From Sulfitobacter sp. (GTDB lineage Bacteria > Pseudomonadota > Alphaproteobacteria > Rhodobacterales > Rhodobacteraceae): DNA of 19,579 bases. A program made the translations under genes and the position numbers. The stretch covers positions 1 through 19,579 of the forward strand of contig JAGXHD010000103.1 of assembly GCA_024636395.1 (NCBI GenBank), written 5' to 3'. The notes beneath the pieces were generated by a model. That model did not search any database and was not told where the DNA came from. It saw only the letters and a program-made list of their open reading frames with translations. Positions 6,435-15,488 of this stretch are shown here, one piece after another (positions within the stretch are counted from its first letter, which is position 1; each line of letters starts with the position of its first letter).

Positions 6435-8054
6435 ATGTTGGATGCCCCTAATAATCGCCCTGATCTGCCGCTGGAAATCGCGCGTCGCCGCACCTTTGCG
6501 ATCATCAGCCACCCCGACGCAGGAAAAACCACGCTGACGGAAAAGTTCCTGCTCTTCGGCGGTGCGATCCAGATGGCGGGCCAAGTACGCGCCAAGGGCG
6601 AGGCCCGGCGCACGCGGTCGGACTTCATGGCAATGGAAAAGGATCGCGGGATTTCCGTGTCCGCCTCCGCCATGTCGTTCGACTATCAGGGCCGCGACAA
6701 GAACTACCGCTTCAATCTGGTGGACACACCGGGTCACTCGGATTTCTCGGAAGATACCTACCGCACGCTGACGGCGGTAGATGCAGCCGTCATGGTGATC
6801 GACGGCGCCAAGGGGGTCGAGAGCCAGACCCAAAAACTGTTTGAAGTCTGCCGGATGCGGGATCTGCCGATCCTGACGTTTTGCAACAAGATGGACCGTG
6901 AGAGCCGCGATGTGTTCGAAATCATCGACGAAATCCAGCAAAACCTCGCCATCGACGTGACCCCCGCGAGCTGGCCCATCGGCGTGGGTCGCGATTTCGT
7001 GGGCTGCTACGACATCCTGCGCGACCGGCTGGAGCTGATGGACCGCGCAGACCGCAACAAAGTGGCCGAGAGTATCAAGATCGAGGGGCTGGACGATCCC
7101 AAACTCGCCGAGCACGTGCCCGCCAACCTGCTCGAGAAGCTCAAGGAGGATCTGGAGATGGTGCGCGAGCTGATGCCACCGCTCGACCCTGCGCTCATGG
7201 CCGAAGGCTCGCTCACGCCGATCTGGTTCGGCTCCGCGATCAACAGCTTCGGCGTCAAGGAATTGATGGACGGGATCGCCATTTTCGGCCCTGAGCCGCA
7301 GATCCAGAAAGCAGAGCCGCGCCAGATCCTGCCGGAAGAGAAGAACGTCACGGGCTTCGTGTTCAAGGTGCAGGCTAACATGGACCCCAAGCACCGTGAC
7401 CGCGTAGCTTTCGTGCGCCTTGCTTCGGGGCATTTCGAGCGCGGCATGAAGCTCACCCATGTGCGGACCAAAAAGGTGATGAGCATCGCGAGCCCCGTGA
7501 TGTTCCTGGCTGCCGACCGCGAACTGGCAGAGGAGGCCTGGGCAGGCGACATCATCGGTATTCCCAACCACGGCCAGCTGCGCATCGGCGATACGCTGAC
7601 CGAGGGCGAAGCGATCCGTGTGACTGGCATCCCGTCTTTCGCACCGGAGCTCCTGCAAGGCGTCCGCGCGGGTGATCCGCTCAAATCCAAACACCTCGAA
7701 AAGGCCCTGATGCAATTTGCCGAGGAAGGCGCTGCGAAAGTGTTCAAACCCTCCATCGGCTCCGGTTTCGTGGTCGGCGTCGTAGGCCAGCTGCAATTCG
7801 AAGTGCTGGCCAGCCGCATCGAGCTGGAATACGGCCTGCCCGTGCGCTTCGAGCCATCGCAGTTCACGTCCGCGCGCTGGGTCGCCGGCAGCCGCGCAGC
7901 GGTGGATAAATTCACCGAGGCCAACAAACAGCACATTGCCCATGATCACGACGGCGATATCGTCTATCTGACACGCCTCCAGTGGGACATTGACCGCGTC
8001 GACCGCGACTATCCAGATGTCACACTCACCGCGACCAAGGAAATGATGGTCTGA
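6435..8054 (+). CDS. prfC: Peptide chain release factor 3 (RF3), GTPase
   Basis: The 539-residue protein is a translational GTPase of the RF3 type, which recycles RF1/RF2 from the ribosome after termination. It shows G1 HPDAGKTT (26-33), the switch I DRGISVSAS segment (70-78), G3 DTPGH (97-101) and G4 NKMD (151-154). These are followed by the EF-Tu-like domain II and the RF3-specific C-terminal domain, and the length matches the family (about 530). HPDAGKTT, rather than the GHVDHGKTT of elongation factors, is characteristic of RF3. The ATG at 6435 gives the MLD... start that resembles homologues. An earlier in-frame ATG at 6423 adds four residues; the AGGA at 6419-6422 is badly spaced for either. 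The stop shares one base with the downstream glycosyltransferase start (TGATG). Confidence 0.95.
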   Translation: MLDAPNNRPDLPLEIARRRTFAIISHPDAGKTTLTEKFLLFGGAIQMAGQVRAKGEARRTRSDFMAMEKDRGISVSASAMSFDYQGRDKNYRFNLVDTPGHSDFSEDTYRTLTAVDAAVMVIDGAKGVESQTQKLFEVCRMRDLPILTFCNKMDRESRDVFEIIDEIQQNLAIDVTPASWPIGVGRDFVGCYDILRDRLELMDRADRNKVAESIKIEGLDDPKLAEHVPANLLEKLKEDLEMVRELMPPLDPALMAEGSLTPIWFGSAINSFGVKELMDGIAIFGPEPQIQKAEPRQILPEEKNVTGFVFKVQANMDPKHRDRVAFVRLASGHFERGMKLTHVRTKKVMSIASPVMFLAADRELAEEAWAGDIIGIPNHGQLRIGDTLTEGEAIRVTGIPSFAPELLQGVRAGDPLKSKHLEKALMQFAEEGAAKVFKPSIGSGFVVGVVGQLQFEVLASRIELEYGLPVRFEPSQFTSARWVAGSRAAVDKFTEANKQHIAHDHDGDIVYLTRLQWDIDRVDRDYPDVTLTATKEMMV

Positions 8055-9007
8055 TGACCACATGGGGCATCGTTGCTACGGTCAAGGCCGATGCCCTCAC
8101 GATCCTGCGCTTTGCAGCCTATCATCTCGAGCTTGGCGCGCACCGCATCTACATTTACTTGGATGCGCCCTGCCCGGAGGCCAAAAAAGCGCTGCAAAAC
8201 CACCCCCAGACCCGAGTTGTCCGCACCGATGACGGCTATTGGGACAGGCACAACAACGGCAACCGCCCCGCCATGCACCAGCCGCGCCAGACCTTCAACG
8301 CGACCCGCGCGTACAAGCGCGCCAAGGATCTCGACTGGCTTATGCATATGGATGTGGACGAGTTTCTTGTCTCCGATGGCCGGATTGCGTCCCATCTTGC
8401 GGCGCTACCGCCGGAGATCCAATGCGCGCGCGTGCGACCGATGGAGCTTTTGGCGGGCAGCGATCCCCAGAGTGGTGCGGCGTTCAAAGCCTTTATCCCC
8501 GCAGGCAAACAACGCGAAAAAACCGTCGCCGCGCTCTATCCTACGTTCGGGCAACACCTCAAGGGCGGGTTTCTGAGCCATATCGCGGGTAAGATCTTCG
8601 TGCGCACCGGGATCAAAGGCCTCAAATTTCGCATCCACAATGCGTTTCTGGACGGGGAGACAAACCCCAACCACATCGAGATGCCACAGATAGATCTGGC
8701 CCATTTCCACGCCAACGATTGGGAGAGCTGGTACGCGCATTTCGCCTATCGCCACCGCGAGGGCTCCTACCGCGCCAATCTTGGCCCTGCGCGCAGCCGC
8801 GACCGCGGCGGGATAAACATGCACGAGCTTTTTGCGCTGCTTTTTGAAGAGGAAGGGGAAGTAGGCCTGCGTGCTTTTTTCGACGAGGTCTGCGCCGACA
8901 CGCCCGCCCTGCGGGCACGACTGGCGCATCTTGGAATGCTGCGCCACGCGAGCTTCCCGTTCGACATAGCTCTGGCCAAACATTTCCCCGCCTTCGCAAG
9001 TATTTGA
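8054..9007 (+). CDS. Glycosyltransferase family 2-like protein (Glyco_tranf_2_4 type)
   Basis: The 317-residue protein resembles the Glyco_tranf_2_4 group: an N-terminal strand GIVATVKADALTILRFAAYH with a Glu/Leu-rich helix, a YIYLDAPCPEA strand, and the DxD metal-binding motif in WLMHMDVDEFL (95-105, Asp100 and Asp102). His-rich segments occur in the second half (IHNAF, LAHFHANDWESW). Such proteins transfer sugars from nucleotide donors to surface polysaccharide or lipid. Donor and acceptor are unknown, and no other polysaccharide genes are nearby. The ATG overlaps the prfC stop by one base (TGATG), indicating translational coupling to RF3 without an obvious functional link. No terminator was seen after the stop. 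Confidence 0.87.
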   Translation: MTTWGIVATVKADALTILRFAAYHLELGAHRIYIYLDAPCPEAKKALQNHPQTRVVRTDDGYWDRHNNGNRPAMHQPRQTFNATRAYKRAKDLDWLMHMDVDEFLVSDGRIASHLAALPPEIQCARVRPMELLAGSDPQSGAAFKAFIPAGKQREKTVAALYPTFGQHLKGGFLSHIAGKIFVRTGIKGLKFRIHNAFLDGETNPNHIEMPQIDLAHFHANDWESWYAHFAYRHREGSYRANLGPARSRDRGGINMHELFALLFEEEGEVGLRAFFDEVCADTPALRARLAHLGMLRHASFPFDIALAKHFPAFASI

Positions 9008-9132
9008 CGCTGCGGGCGCAACTTGCTAAGTGCTGTCTCAGATATGTCGCGGCAGGGGCCGCCCCTTGGGCCATGCGGGCCGATATAGATGCTGCCGCGG
9101 GCCATATGAGTGTCCGCAACTAACGGATACAC

Positions 9133-10758
9133 ATGATAAAATTTTCTGAACTGAACCTGAACCCCAAGGTCCTCAAAGCAATTGAAGAGGCCGGATACGA
9201 CACGCCCACACCGATTCAGGCGGGCGCGATCCCACCTGCCCTCGAAGGACGCGACGTGCTTGGTATCGCCCAGACCGGTACCGGTAAAACCGCGAGCTTC
9301 GTGTTGCCGATGATCACCCAACTGGCCCGAGGCCGCGCGCGCGCGCGCATGCCGCGCTCGTTGGTGCTGTGCCCGACACGCGAACTCGCCGCACAGGTCG
9401 CTGAGAATTTTGACACTTATGCAAAACACCTCAAGCTGACCAAGGCGCTGCTGATCGGTGGCGTGTCGTTCAAGGAACAGGATAAGCTCATCGACAAGGG
9501 CGTGGACGTGCTCATCGCGACGCCTGGCCGCCTGCTAGATCACCATGAACGCGGCAAGCTGATCCTCACGGACGTTAAGGTCATGGTCGTCGACGAGGCG
9601 GACCGGATGCTCGACATGGGCTTTATCCCCGACATCGAGCGGATTTTCGGCCTCACACCCTTTACCCGCCAGACGCTGTTCTTCTCCGCCACTATGGCGC
9701 CAGAGATCGAGCGGATCACCAATACATTCCTGAGCAACCCCGCGCGGGTCGAGGTTGCACGTCAAGCAACCACGTCAGAGAACATCACCCAAGGGGTGCT
9801 TATGTTCAAAGCCTCCCGCAAAGACCGCGAAGCCTCCGAGAAGCGCAACGTGCTGCGTGCGCTCATCGACGCCGAAGGCGAGAAATGCACGAACGCAATC
9901 ATCTTCTGCAACCGGAAGATGGATGTGGATGAAGTCGCCAAATCATTGAAAAAGCATGGCTATGATGCCGCACCCATACACGGCGATCTGGAGCAAAGCC
10001 AGCGGACGCGCACGCTCGATGGGTTTCGCGCGGGCGATTTGCGGTTCCTGGTGGCCTCCGATGTGGCCGCGCGCGGTCTCGACGTGCCCGCCGTGAGCCA
10101 TGTGTTCAACTTCGACGTGCCAAGCCACGCGGAAGATTACGTGCACCGGATCGGCCGTACGGGCCGTGCGGGGCGCGATGGCAAGGCGATCATGATCTGC
10201 GTCCCGCGCGACGAGAAGAACTTCGAGGATGTCGAGCGACTGGTGCAAAAGACCATTCCGCGCTTGGACAATCCGCTGGGCGGTGATGCTCCGGCAGGGG
10301 ATGCGAAGCCTGCGCAGGAGACCAAAAAGGACGAAAAAATAGATCGGCCAAAGCGCTCTCGTTCGCGCAGCCGTAAATCTGACGACACTCCTCAGCAGGA
10401 TACGCCAAATGCGGAAACCGCAGTGCTGGCAGAACGCGCCGCAGATGCTCCGCGCAGATCCGATCCGCCAAAGTCGAATTCCCGCGCTATGGAAGCCCCT
10501 AAGGACTTGCAACAGCCTGAGCCCAAACGCGAGGCAGCACCAGAGCCGAAACAGACCGCTCCGAAGGCCGAAATGCAGGAGAACTCCGACACGTCCGACC
10601 GATCCACATCGCGCTCGCGCGGCGGGCGAAACAACAATTCCAACGGCAATAATGACCGTGGGGGCAATAACGACCGCGGCGGCCACCGGGTCGTGGGCCT
10701 TGGCGATCACACGCCAAGCTTTATCGAGCTAAGCTTTGCGGATCGCCCCAAAGACTAA
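9133..10758 (+). CDS. DEAD-box ATP-dependent RNA helicase with disordered C-terminal tail
   Basis: The 541-residue protein has all helicase motifs in order: Q motif around Gln29 (PTPIQ), I AQTGTGKT (46-53), Ia PTRELA (81-86), TPGR (130-133), II DEAD (154-157), III SAT (185-187), the PIHGDLEQSQR segment (281-291), ASDVAARGLD (308-317), and VI HRIGRTGR (338-345). From about residue 385 to 525 it is polar and low in complexity (Lys, Arg, Glu, Pro, Ser, later Asn/Gly/Arg repeats), which suggests an RNA-binding disordered tail. It ends in a short hydrophobic segment, VVGLGDHTPSFIELSF. It is RhlE/DeaD-like, and such helicases remodel rRNA and mRNA, often in the cold. Nothing resembling a good Shine-Dalgarno precedes the ATG, and a small hairpin (TGTCCG/CGGATA, 9111-9129) lies directly before it. 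A strong terminator follows. Confidence 0.95.
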   Translation: MIKFSELNLNPKVLKAIEEAGYDTPTPIQAGAIPPALEGRDVLGIAQTGTGKTASFVLPMITQLARGRARARMPRSLVLCPTRELAAQVAENFDTYAKHLKLTKALLIGGVSFKEQDKLIDKGVDVLIATPGRLLDHHERGKLILTDVKVMVVDEADRMLDMGFIPDIERIFGLTPFTRQTLFFSATMAPEIERITNTFLSNPARVEVARQATTSENITQGVLMFKASRKDREASEKRNVLRALIDAEGEKCTNAIIFCNRKMDVDEVAKSLKKHGYDAAPIHGDLEQSQRTRTLDGFRAGDLRFLVASDVAARGLDVPAVSHVFNFDVPSHAEDYVHRIGRTGRAGRDGKAIMICVPRDEKNFEDVERLVQKTIPRLDNPLGGDAPAGDAKPAQETKKDEKIDRPKRSRSRSRKSDDTPQQDTPNAETAVLAERAADAPRRSDPPKSNSRAMEAPKDLQQPEPKREAAPEPKQTAPKAEMQENSDTSDRSTSRSRGGRNNNSNGNNDRGGNNDRGGHRVVGLGDHTPSFIELSFADRPKD

Positions 10759-10773
10759 GCCGCCGACATAAAG

Positions 10774-10806
10774 AAAAAAGCCCCGCATTTCCTGCGGGGC
10801 TTTTTT
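10774..10806 (+). terminator. Bidirectional rho-independent terminator
   Basis: An A-tract (10774-10779), the stem GCCCCGCA (10780-10787), loop TTTCC, stem TGCGGGGC (10793-10800) and a T-tract of six (10801-10806) form a perfect 8-base-pair GC-rich hairpin with U-runs for both directions. It lies 15 bases after the helicase stop and 24 bases after the rnj stop on the opposite strand, so it can end both convergent transcription units. Confidence 0.93.
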
Positions 10807-10830
10807 CGTTTCACAAAGGGTCCGAACGGA

Positions 10831-12498
10831 TCAACTCAAGCGGCTGACCACAACAGTCACTTCGGGCTTCTTGCCGATCTCGTTCTGGGCGGATTGGCGG
10901 GCGACTTTGCGCAGCCCCTCGTCCAGCGCCTTATCGTCGCGCAGGGTTTTCGCCCCTGCCCGCCCGATCCACTGGCTCAGATCCTGCTCGACAACGTCGA
11001 TCAGCGCGGCTTTGCTCACGCCAATTTCAGGCAGACCCATGGTGTCTACCCAAGGATCGCCCAGCGGCTCGTCCTGTTCATCCATCAGCACAGTGATCGT
11101 CATGTGCCCGTTGAGCGCCATGCGGATCCTGTCGCGCACGACACCGTCCAGCGCACCAACCTGCACGGAGCCGTCGAGATAGGTGCGCCCCGTCTCGACA
11201 TATTCCGCGACCTTGGGGGCATTGCCCGACAGATCGATCATCATACCGTTGACCGCCAGCACTCCCGTAAAGCCCTTGCCGTTCGCGATCTTGACGTGCT
11301 CGCGCAAATGGCGGTGCTCGCCGTGCATCGGGATCACGACCTGCGGTTTCAGAAGGTCGTGCAACGTCTCGATATCGGGGCGGTTTGCGTGTCCCGATAC
11401 GTGATACTTGCCCGAGGTGTCATCGACCACATCCACGCCCAGCTCCGAAAACTGGTTCATGATGTGGATCACGCCTTTCTCGTTGCCCGGAATGGTTTTG
11501 GACGAGAAGAGGAACATATCGCCCTCCTGCATCGTCAGACCCATGTACTTGCCGCGTGCCAGCTGTGCGGAGGCCGCCCGCCGCTCGCCCTGTGACCCGG
11601 TCACCAGCAGCAACAGGTTCTCGCGCGGGACATCCCGCGCTTGCTCTGGGCTGATCGTGGCCGGAAAATCCGCGAGTACGCCCGCTTCGACAGACGCCTC
11701 AACCATCCGCTTCATCGCGCGACCCAGCAGAACGATAGACCTCCCCGCCCGTTCGCCGGCAACCGCCAAAGTCTTGACTCGTGCGACGTTGGACGCGAAC
11801 GTCGTCGCTACGACCATACCCTTAGCCCCAGCCACAAGCTCGGTGATCGCATCGGGCAAGGATGCCTCGGAGCGGCCCGGATCAGGGCTGAATACATTCG
11901 TGCTGTCACAGACCAGCGCCTTGATCCCGCCCTTGGCGATCTCCTCGAACGCGGCCGGATCAAACGGCTCGCCCACGCCAGGCGTCAGGTCGACCTTGAA
12001 ATCACCCGAATGGACGACACGGCCCGCAGGCGTGTCGATGATCAACGCAGAGCTTTCGGGGATGGAGTGGGAGATCGGCTGGAAGCCCACCTTGAACGGC
12101 CCCACCTCGACCTGATGCGGGAAGGTGCCGACGATGGTCACGGCGTCGTCGGGATGGTTGTACTCGGCCATTTTGCGCTTGGCGATATTGGCCGTGAACT
12201 TGCGCGCGTAGATCGGCGCACCCAGACGGTCGTAGGTATGGGCAATGCCGCCCACGTGGTCTTCATGCGCGTGCGTGACGAAGATCGCCTCGATCTGCTT
12301 TTTGCGCTGCACCAGCCAGTCGATGTCGGCGATGATCAGATCAACGCCCGGTGACGTGTCCATATCCGGGAAAGCCACGCCGAGGTCTACGACGATCAGC
12401 CGCTCCTTGCCGGGCTTTCCGTAGCCGTAAACGTAGGCGTTCATGCCAATTTCGCCCGCACCACCGAGGGGAAGGTAGATTAATCTTTCAGTGCTCAT
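10831..12498 (-). CDS. rnj: Ribonuclease J
   Basis: The 555-residue protein is a metallo-beta-lactamase/beta-CASP ribonuclease. The metal-binding motifs are visible: HAHEDH (76-81), HSIPES (144-149), HSGDFKVD (163-170), the TGSQGE loop (300-305), VSGHA (367-371) and PMHGEHRHL (390-398). A C-terminal dimerisation region follows. RNase J has 5'-3' exonuclease and endonuclease activity and takes part in rRNA maturation and mRNA decay; alphaproteobacteria commonly have a single copy. The ATG at 12498 overlaps the coaX stop by four bases (ATGA), so it is coupled to coaX at the end of the nuo operon. It ends at the shared bidirectional terminator. Confidence 0.96.
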   Translation of the reverse strand: MSTERLIYLPLGGAGEIGMNAYVYGYGKPGKERLIVVDLGVAFPDMDTSPGVDLIIADIDWLVQRKKQIEAIFVTHAHEDHVGGIAHTYDRLGAPIYARKFTANIAKRKMAEYNHPDDAVTIVGTFPHQVEVGPFKVGFQPISHSIPESSALIIDTPAGRVVHSGDFKVDLTPGVGEPFDPAAFEEIAKGGIKALVCDSTNVFSPDPGRSEASLPDAITELVAGAKGMVVATTFASNVARVKTLAVAGERAGRSIVLLGRAMKRMVEASVEAGVLADFPATISPEQARDVPRENLLLLVTGSQGERRAASAQLARGKYMGLTMQEGDMFLFSSKTIPGNEKGVIHIMNQFSELGVDVVDDTSGKYHVSGHANRPDIETLHDLLKPQVVIPMHGEHRHLREHVKIANGKGFTGVLAVNGMMIDLSGNAPKVAEYVETGRTYLDGSVQVGALDGVVRDRIRMALNGHMTITVLMDEQDEPLGDPWVDTMGLPEIGVSKAALIDVVEQDLSQWIGRAGAKTLRDDKALDEGLRKVARQSAQNEIGKKPEVTVVVSRLS

Positions 12499-13274
12499 TC
12501 GCTCACTAATTCCTTGTTATATTTATGTATCACGGTCAGGCCGTGCATCGTCAGATCATCTCGGTATTCATCAAAAAGGGCTTCGGCCTGCTGGAACAGC
12601 GGCGCGAGCCCACCGGTGGAGATTACACGCATCTCGCGTCCACGCTCCGCCTTTATCCGCGCACATATCTCACGGACGAGCCCGATGTAACCCCAGAATA
12701 CGCCCGATTGCATACAGGCCACAGTATTCGTGCCCACCACATGCTGGGGCTGCGTTATGTCGATGTGTGGCAGGGCCGCGGCAGCATTGTGCAACGCTTC
12801 GAGCGACAGGTTCACGCCAGGCGCGATCACCCCACCGATATACGCGCCATCGCTGTCGGAAACATCGAAGTTGGTCGCCGTGCCGAAATCGACCACAATC
12901 ACATCCCCCCCATACAGGTCATACCCCGCAACCGTATTGGCAAGGCGGTCGGGGCCCACTCCCGTACCGGCATCTACCCGAACATCTACTGGAAGCGCGC
13001 ATTCGGGTTTACCAACGACCATGGGGCGCGTGTTGAAATACCGGTCAGACAGCACCCGCAGGTTCCAGACGACACGCGGCACCGTGGACGCTATAATCAC
13101 ATCCGTGATCTCCGCCTCGATGCCACGCAGTTTCATCAGCGTGCTGAGCCAGACATAATACTGGTCCGCCGTCCGCTGCCATTCGGTCGCGGTACGCCAC
13201 GTGGCGATGAATTCAGCCCCGTCCCAGATCGAAAACACCGTGTTGGTGTTGCCGCAATCAATTGCCAGGAGCAT
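12495..13274 (-). CDS. coaX: Type III pantothenate kinase
   Basis: The 259-residue protein has the ASKHA-fold motifs of CoaX: the phosphate loop DCGNTN (6-11), GPDRLAN (107-113), the catalytic-Asp segment VVDFGTATNFD (127-137, Asp129) and GGVIAPGVN (147-155). It phosphorylates pantothenate in the first committed step of coenzyme A synthesis and is not inhibited by CoA, unlike CoaA. A GGGAGG ribosome binding site precedes the ATG, 20 bases after the birA stop. Its stop overlaps the start of rnj (ATGA). Nothing looks unusual in length or motifs. Confidence 0.96.
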   Translation of the reverse strand: MLLAIDCGNTNTVFSIWDGAEFIATWRTATEWQRTADQYYVWLSTLMKLRGIEAEITDVIIASTVPRVVWNLRVLSDRYFNTRPMVVGKPECALPVDVRVDAGTGVGPDRLANTVAGYDLYGGDVIVVDFGTATNFDVSDSDGAYIGGVIAPGVNLSLEALHNAAAALPHIDITQPQHVVGTNTVACMQSGVFWGYIGLVREICARIKAERGREMRVISTGGLAPLFQQAEALFDEYRDDLTMHGLTVIHKYNKELVSE

Positions 13275-13294
13275 GAACTGCCCTCCCTATCTGC

Positions 13295-14029
13295 TCAGAA
13301 ATAAACATCCGCCGCCGTGATCGCCACGCGGCCGTTTGCCGTGTTGAGGATAAGATTGCCATTCTGATCCACGTCCTCAAAAATGCCCACTGTCTCGTTA
13401 CGCATCGTGCGCGCCGTCACGGTCTCCCCGAGGCGCGCAGCATGCGACAGCCATGCAGCCCGGATTGCCGAAAATCCGTATGTCACGTAGTCCAGCTCAA
13501 GCCTGTGATACGCAGCAGCGAGCGTGTCGAGGAAGGCCTCCGGGTCAATGGTCAGACCCAATTCGCTAAACACACTCACCGGTTTTACTGCCCCCTGCTC
13601 CACCTGAGCAGCACTCGGTGCCTGTGCAAGATTGACGCCGATCCCGATAACCAGAAATTCCCCGACCGTCTCCAGCAAGATGCCTGCGACCTTGCCGCCG
13701 TTCAACAGCACGTCATTGGGCCATTTCAGTGCAAATGCATCCTCGCGCCCGGTCAGAGCGACGAAGGCCTCGCGCAAAGCAAGGCTCGCCACGAAACTGC
13801 GCAGCGCAGCGTCCGCGGGGCTGCCGGTGCGCTTCATGATCAGGGTTGCGGCGAAATTGCCGCGGGGCGTGGACCATGCACGTCCCCGCCTGCCGCGCGC
13901 CGCCGTCTGCTCGAGCGCCAAGATCCATGTTGGCCCTCTGAGGTCGGGGACCATGCGCGCAGCCTCGGCCAATGTGGAATCGAGTGTGTCGAACACATGC
14001 CGCGTGTAGCCCGCAGACCAGTCAGTCAT
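13295..14029 (-). CDS. birA: Biotin--[acetyl-CoA-carboxylase] ligase (no HTH domain)
   Basis: The 244-residue protein carries the biotin ligase core: RGRRGRAW (45-52), which binds biotinyl-AMP, KWPNDVL (102-108), GILLE (116-120), GIGVN (129-133), and a short C-terminal SH3-like domain with GIFEDVDQNGNLIL. It lacks the N-terminal DNA-binding domain of E. coli BirA, so it is a group I enzyme that only biotinylates proteins such as AccB. The ATG at 14029 lies 8 bases after the nuoN stop; no clear ribosome binding site is seen, so it may depend on nuoN translation. If the nuoN amber codon is real, coupling would be affected. Confidence 0.94.
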   Translation of the reverse strand: MTDWSAGYTRHVFDTLDSTLAEAARMVPDLRGPTWILALEQTAARGRRGRAWSTPRGNFAATLIMKRTGSPADAALRSFVASLALREAFVALTGREDAFALKWPNDVLLNGGKVAGILLETVGEFLVIGIGVNLAQAPSAAQVEQGAVKPVSVFSELGLTIDPEAFLDTLAAAYHRLELDYVTYGFSAIRAAWLSHAARLGETVTARTMRNETVGIFEDVDQNGNLILNTANGRVAITAADVYF

Positions 14030-14037
14030 CGCGGCGT

Positions 14038-15477
14038 CTACTGCACAAGTGTCGCTGCGGCGGAAGCGGCAGCGCCTTCGACCCCGAACATCGAGAAGAT
14101 TCCGACAACCATGATCACCGCAGAGGCAACGAGAAACCCGCCAAGCAAGGTGCTGCGATTTTGGTCAAGCGCGTCGGATTTGTCCTCTCCAAAGTACATA
14201 AAATAAACGATCCGCAGATAATAATAGACGCCTATCACGGAGGCCACGACACCGGCGACAGCCAGCTAAGCCAGTCCCGCGTCATAAGCAGCGCGCAAGA
14301 CATAGAGCTTGCCGAAGAAGCCGAGGAAGGGCGGCACGCCCGCGAGGCTGATCATAAGCACCATAAGCGAAAGCGCGCGGCCCGGATGGTTTTTGGAATA
14401 CATGTTGAGAGAGGCAATCTCGACCACGGGCTGCCCATCTTTCTCCATCATCAAGATGAAGGCAAACACGCCCACGTTCATTGTCACGTAGATCGACATA
14501 TACACCAGCATTGCTTGGACGCCATAGGCGGTGCCTGCCGCGAGGCCCATTAGAGCGTAGCCCATGTGCGCAATGGACGAAAAAGCCATCAGGCGCTTGA
14601 TGTTGGTCTGGCCGATGGCTGCAACCGCACCGAGGAACATCGACAGCACCGACAGGAGAGCGATTATCTGTTGCCAGTCGCTCACAGCATTGCCAAACGC
14701 ATCGTGCAGCACGCGGGCGAACAGCGCCATCGCCGCCACCTTGGGTGCCGTGGCGAAGAACGCGGTTACCGGCGTGGGCGAACCTTCATAGACATCCGGC
14801 GTCCACATGTGGAACGGCACGGCAGAGACTTTGAACGCCATGCCGGATATCAGGAACACGATCCCGAACAGCAGACCCAGCGAAGTCTGGCCCGCCTGTG
14901 CGGTCGTGATGATGCCGGAAAACAGCGTGGTGCCTGCATAGCCATAGACCAGCGACGCACCATAGAGCAGCAGCCCCGACGACAGGGCGCCCAGCACGAA
15001 ATACTTAAGGCCCGCTTCGGTCGACTTGGCACTGTCGCGCCGCAATGAGGCCACGACATATAGCGCCAACGATTGCAGTTCCAGCCCCATGTAAAGGGCC
15101 ATCAGATCGCCGGCGGAGACCATTATCATCATGCCGACGACGCTGAGCGAGACCAGAACCGGATATTCGAACCGCAATAGCCCGCGCGTTTTCATGTAGC
15201 CCTCGGACATCACCAGAACGGCAGCCGCAGACACGAGGATCACGACTTTGGAGAACCGCGCAAAGCCGTCATTAATAAACATGCCGTTGAACGCAGAAAC
15301 TGTCGTGGAAGAGCCGGAGGCTACGAGAAGCGCCAGCACCACCATGACCCCGGCGGTCGCCCAAAGGAGCGGGCGCGCGATCGCATCCTTGCCACCGTAG
15401 GCGCCTGCCATCAGCCCCAAAATGGCAAAGCCTGCGAGCAAGGCCTCCGGCAAAATCTGGATGATATCGTTCTGCAT
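14038..15477 (-). pseudogene. nuoN: NADH-quinone oxidoreductase subunit N, interrupted by an in-frame TAG
   Basis: The full frame is 479 codons, the usual length for NuoN, but codon 404 (14266-14268, TAG) is a stop. Residues 1-403 include all residues known in E. coli NuoN to matter for proton pumping: Glu133, Lys158, Lys216, His223, Lys246 and Lys390. After the stop the same frame continues with a good NuoN ending (LAVAGVVASVIG then YYYLRIVYFMYF, and a final hydrophobic helix LLGGFLVASAVIMVVGIF), so no frameshift is involved. The truncated product would lack the last two transmembrane helices. A single change from TGG (Trp) to TAG explains it. The natural end of the gene is also TAG, so recoding of amber is unlikely. 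It could be a real mutation or a sequencing error. Confidence 0.9.
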
Positions 15478-15488
15478 GTCGTGTCCCC

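Noticed and set aside
6417..8063. A 548-residue open frame on the minus strand opposite prfC
   Set aside because: It is the antisense shadow of prfC in GC-rich DNA. It has no family motifs and is rich in His, Asp, Gln and Ala as expected for an antisense frame.
14038..14247. A separate 69-residue membrane protein starting at a GTG at 14247
   Set aside because: It is in the same frame as nuoN and continues it naturally after the amber codon, giving the normal NuoN length, so it is the C-terminus of nuoN.
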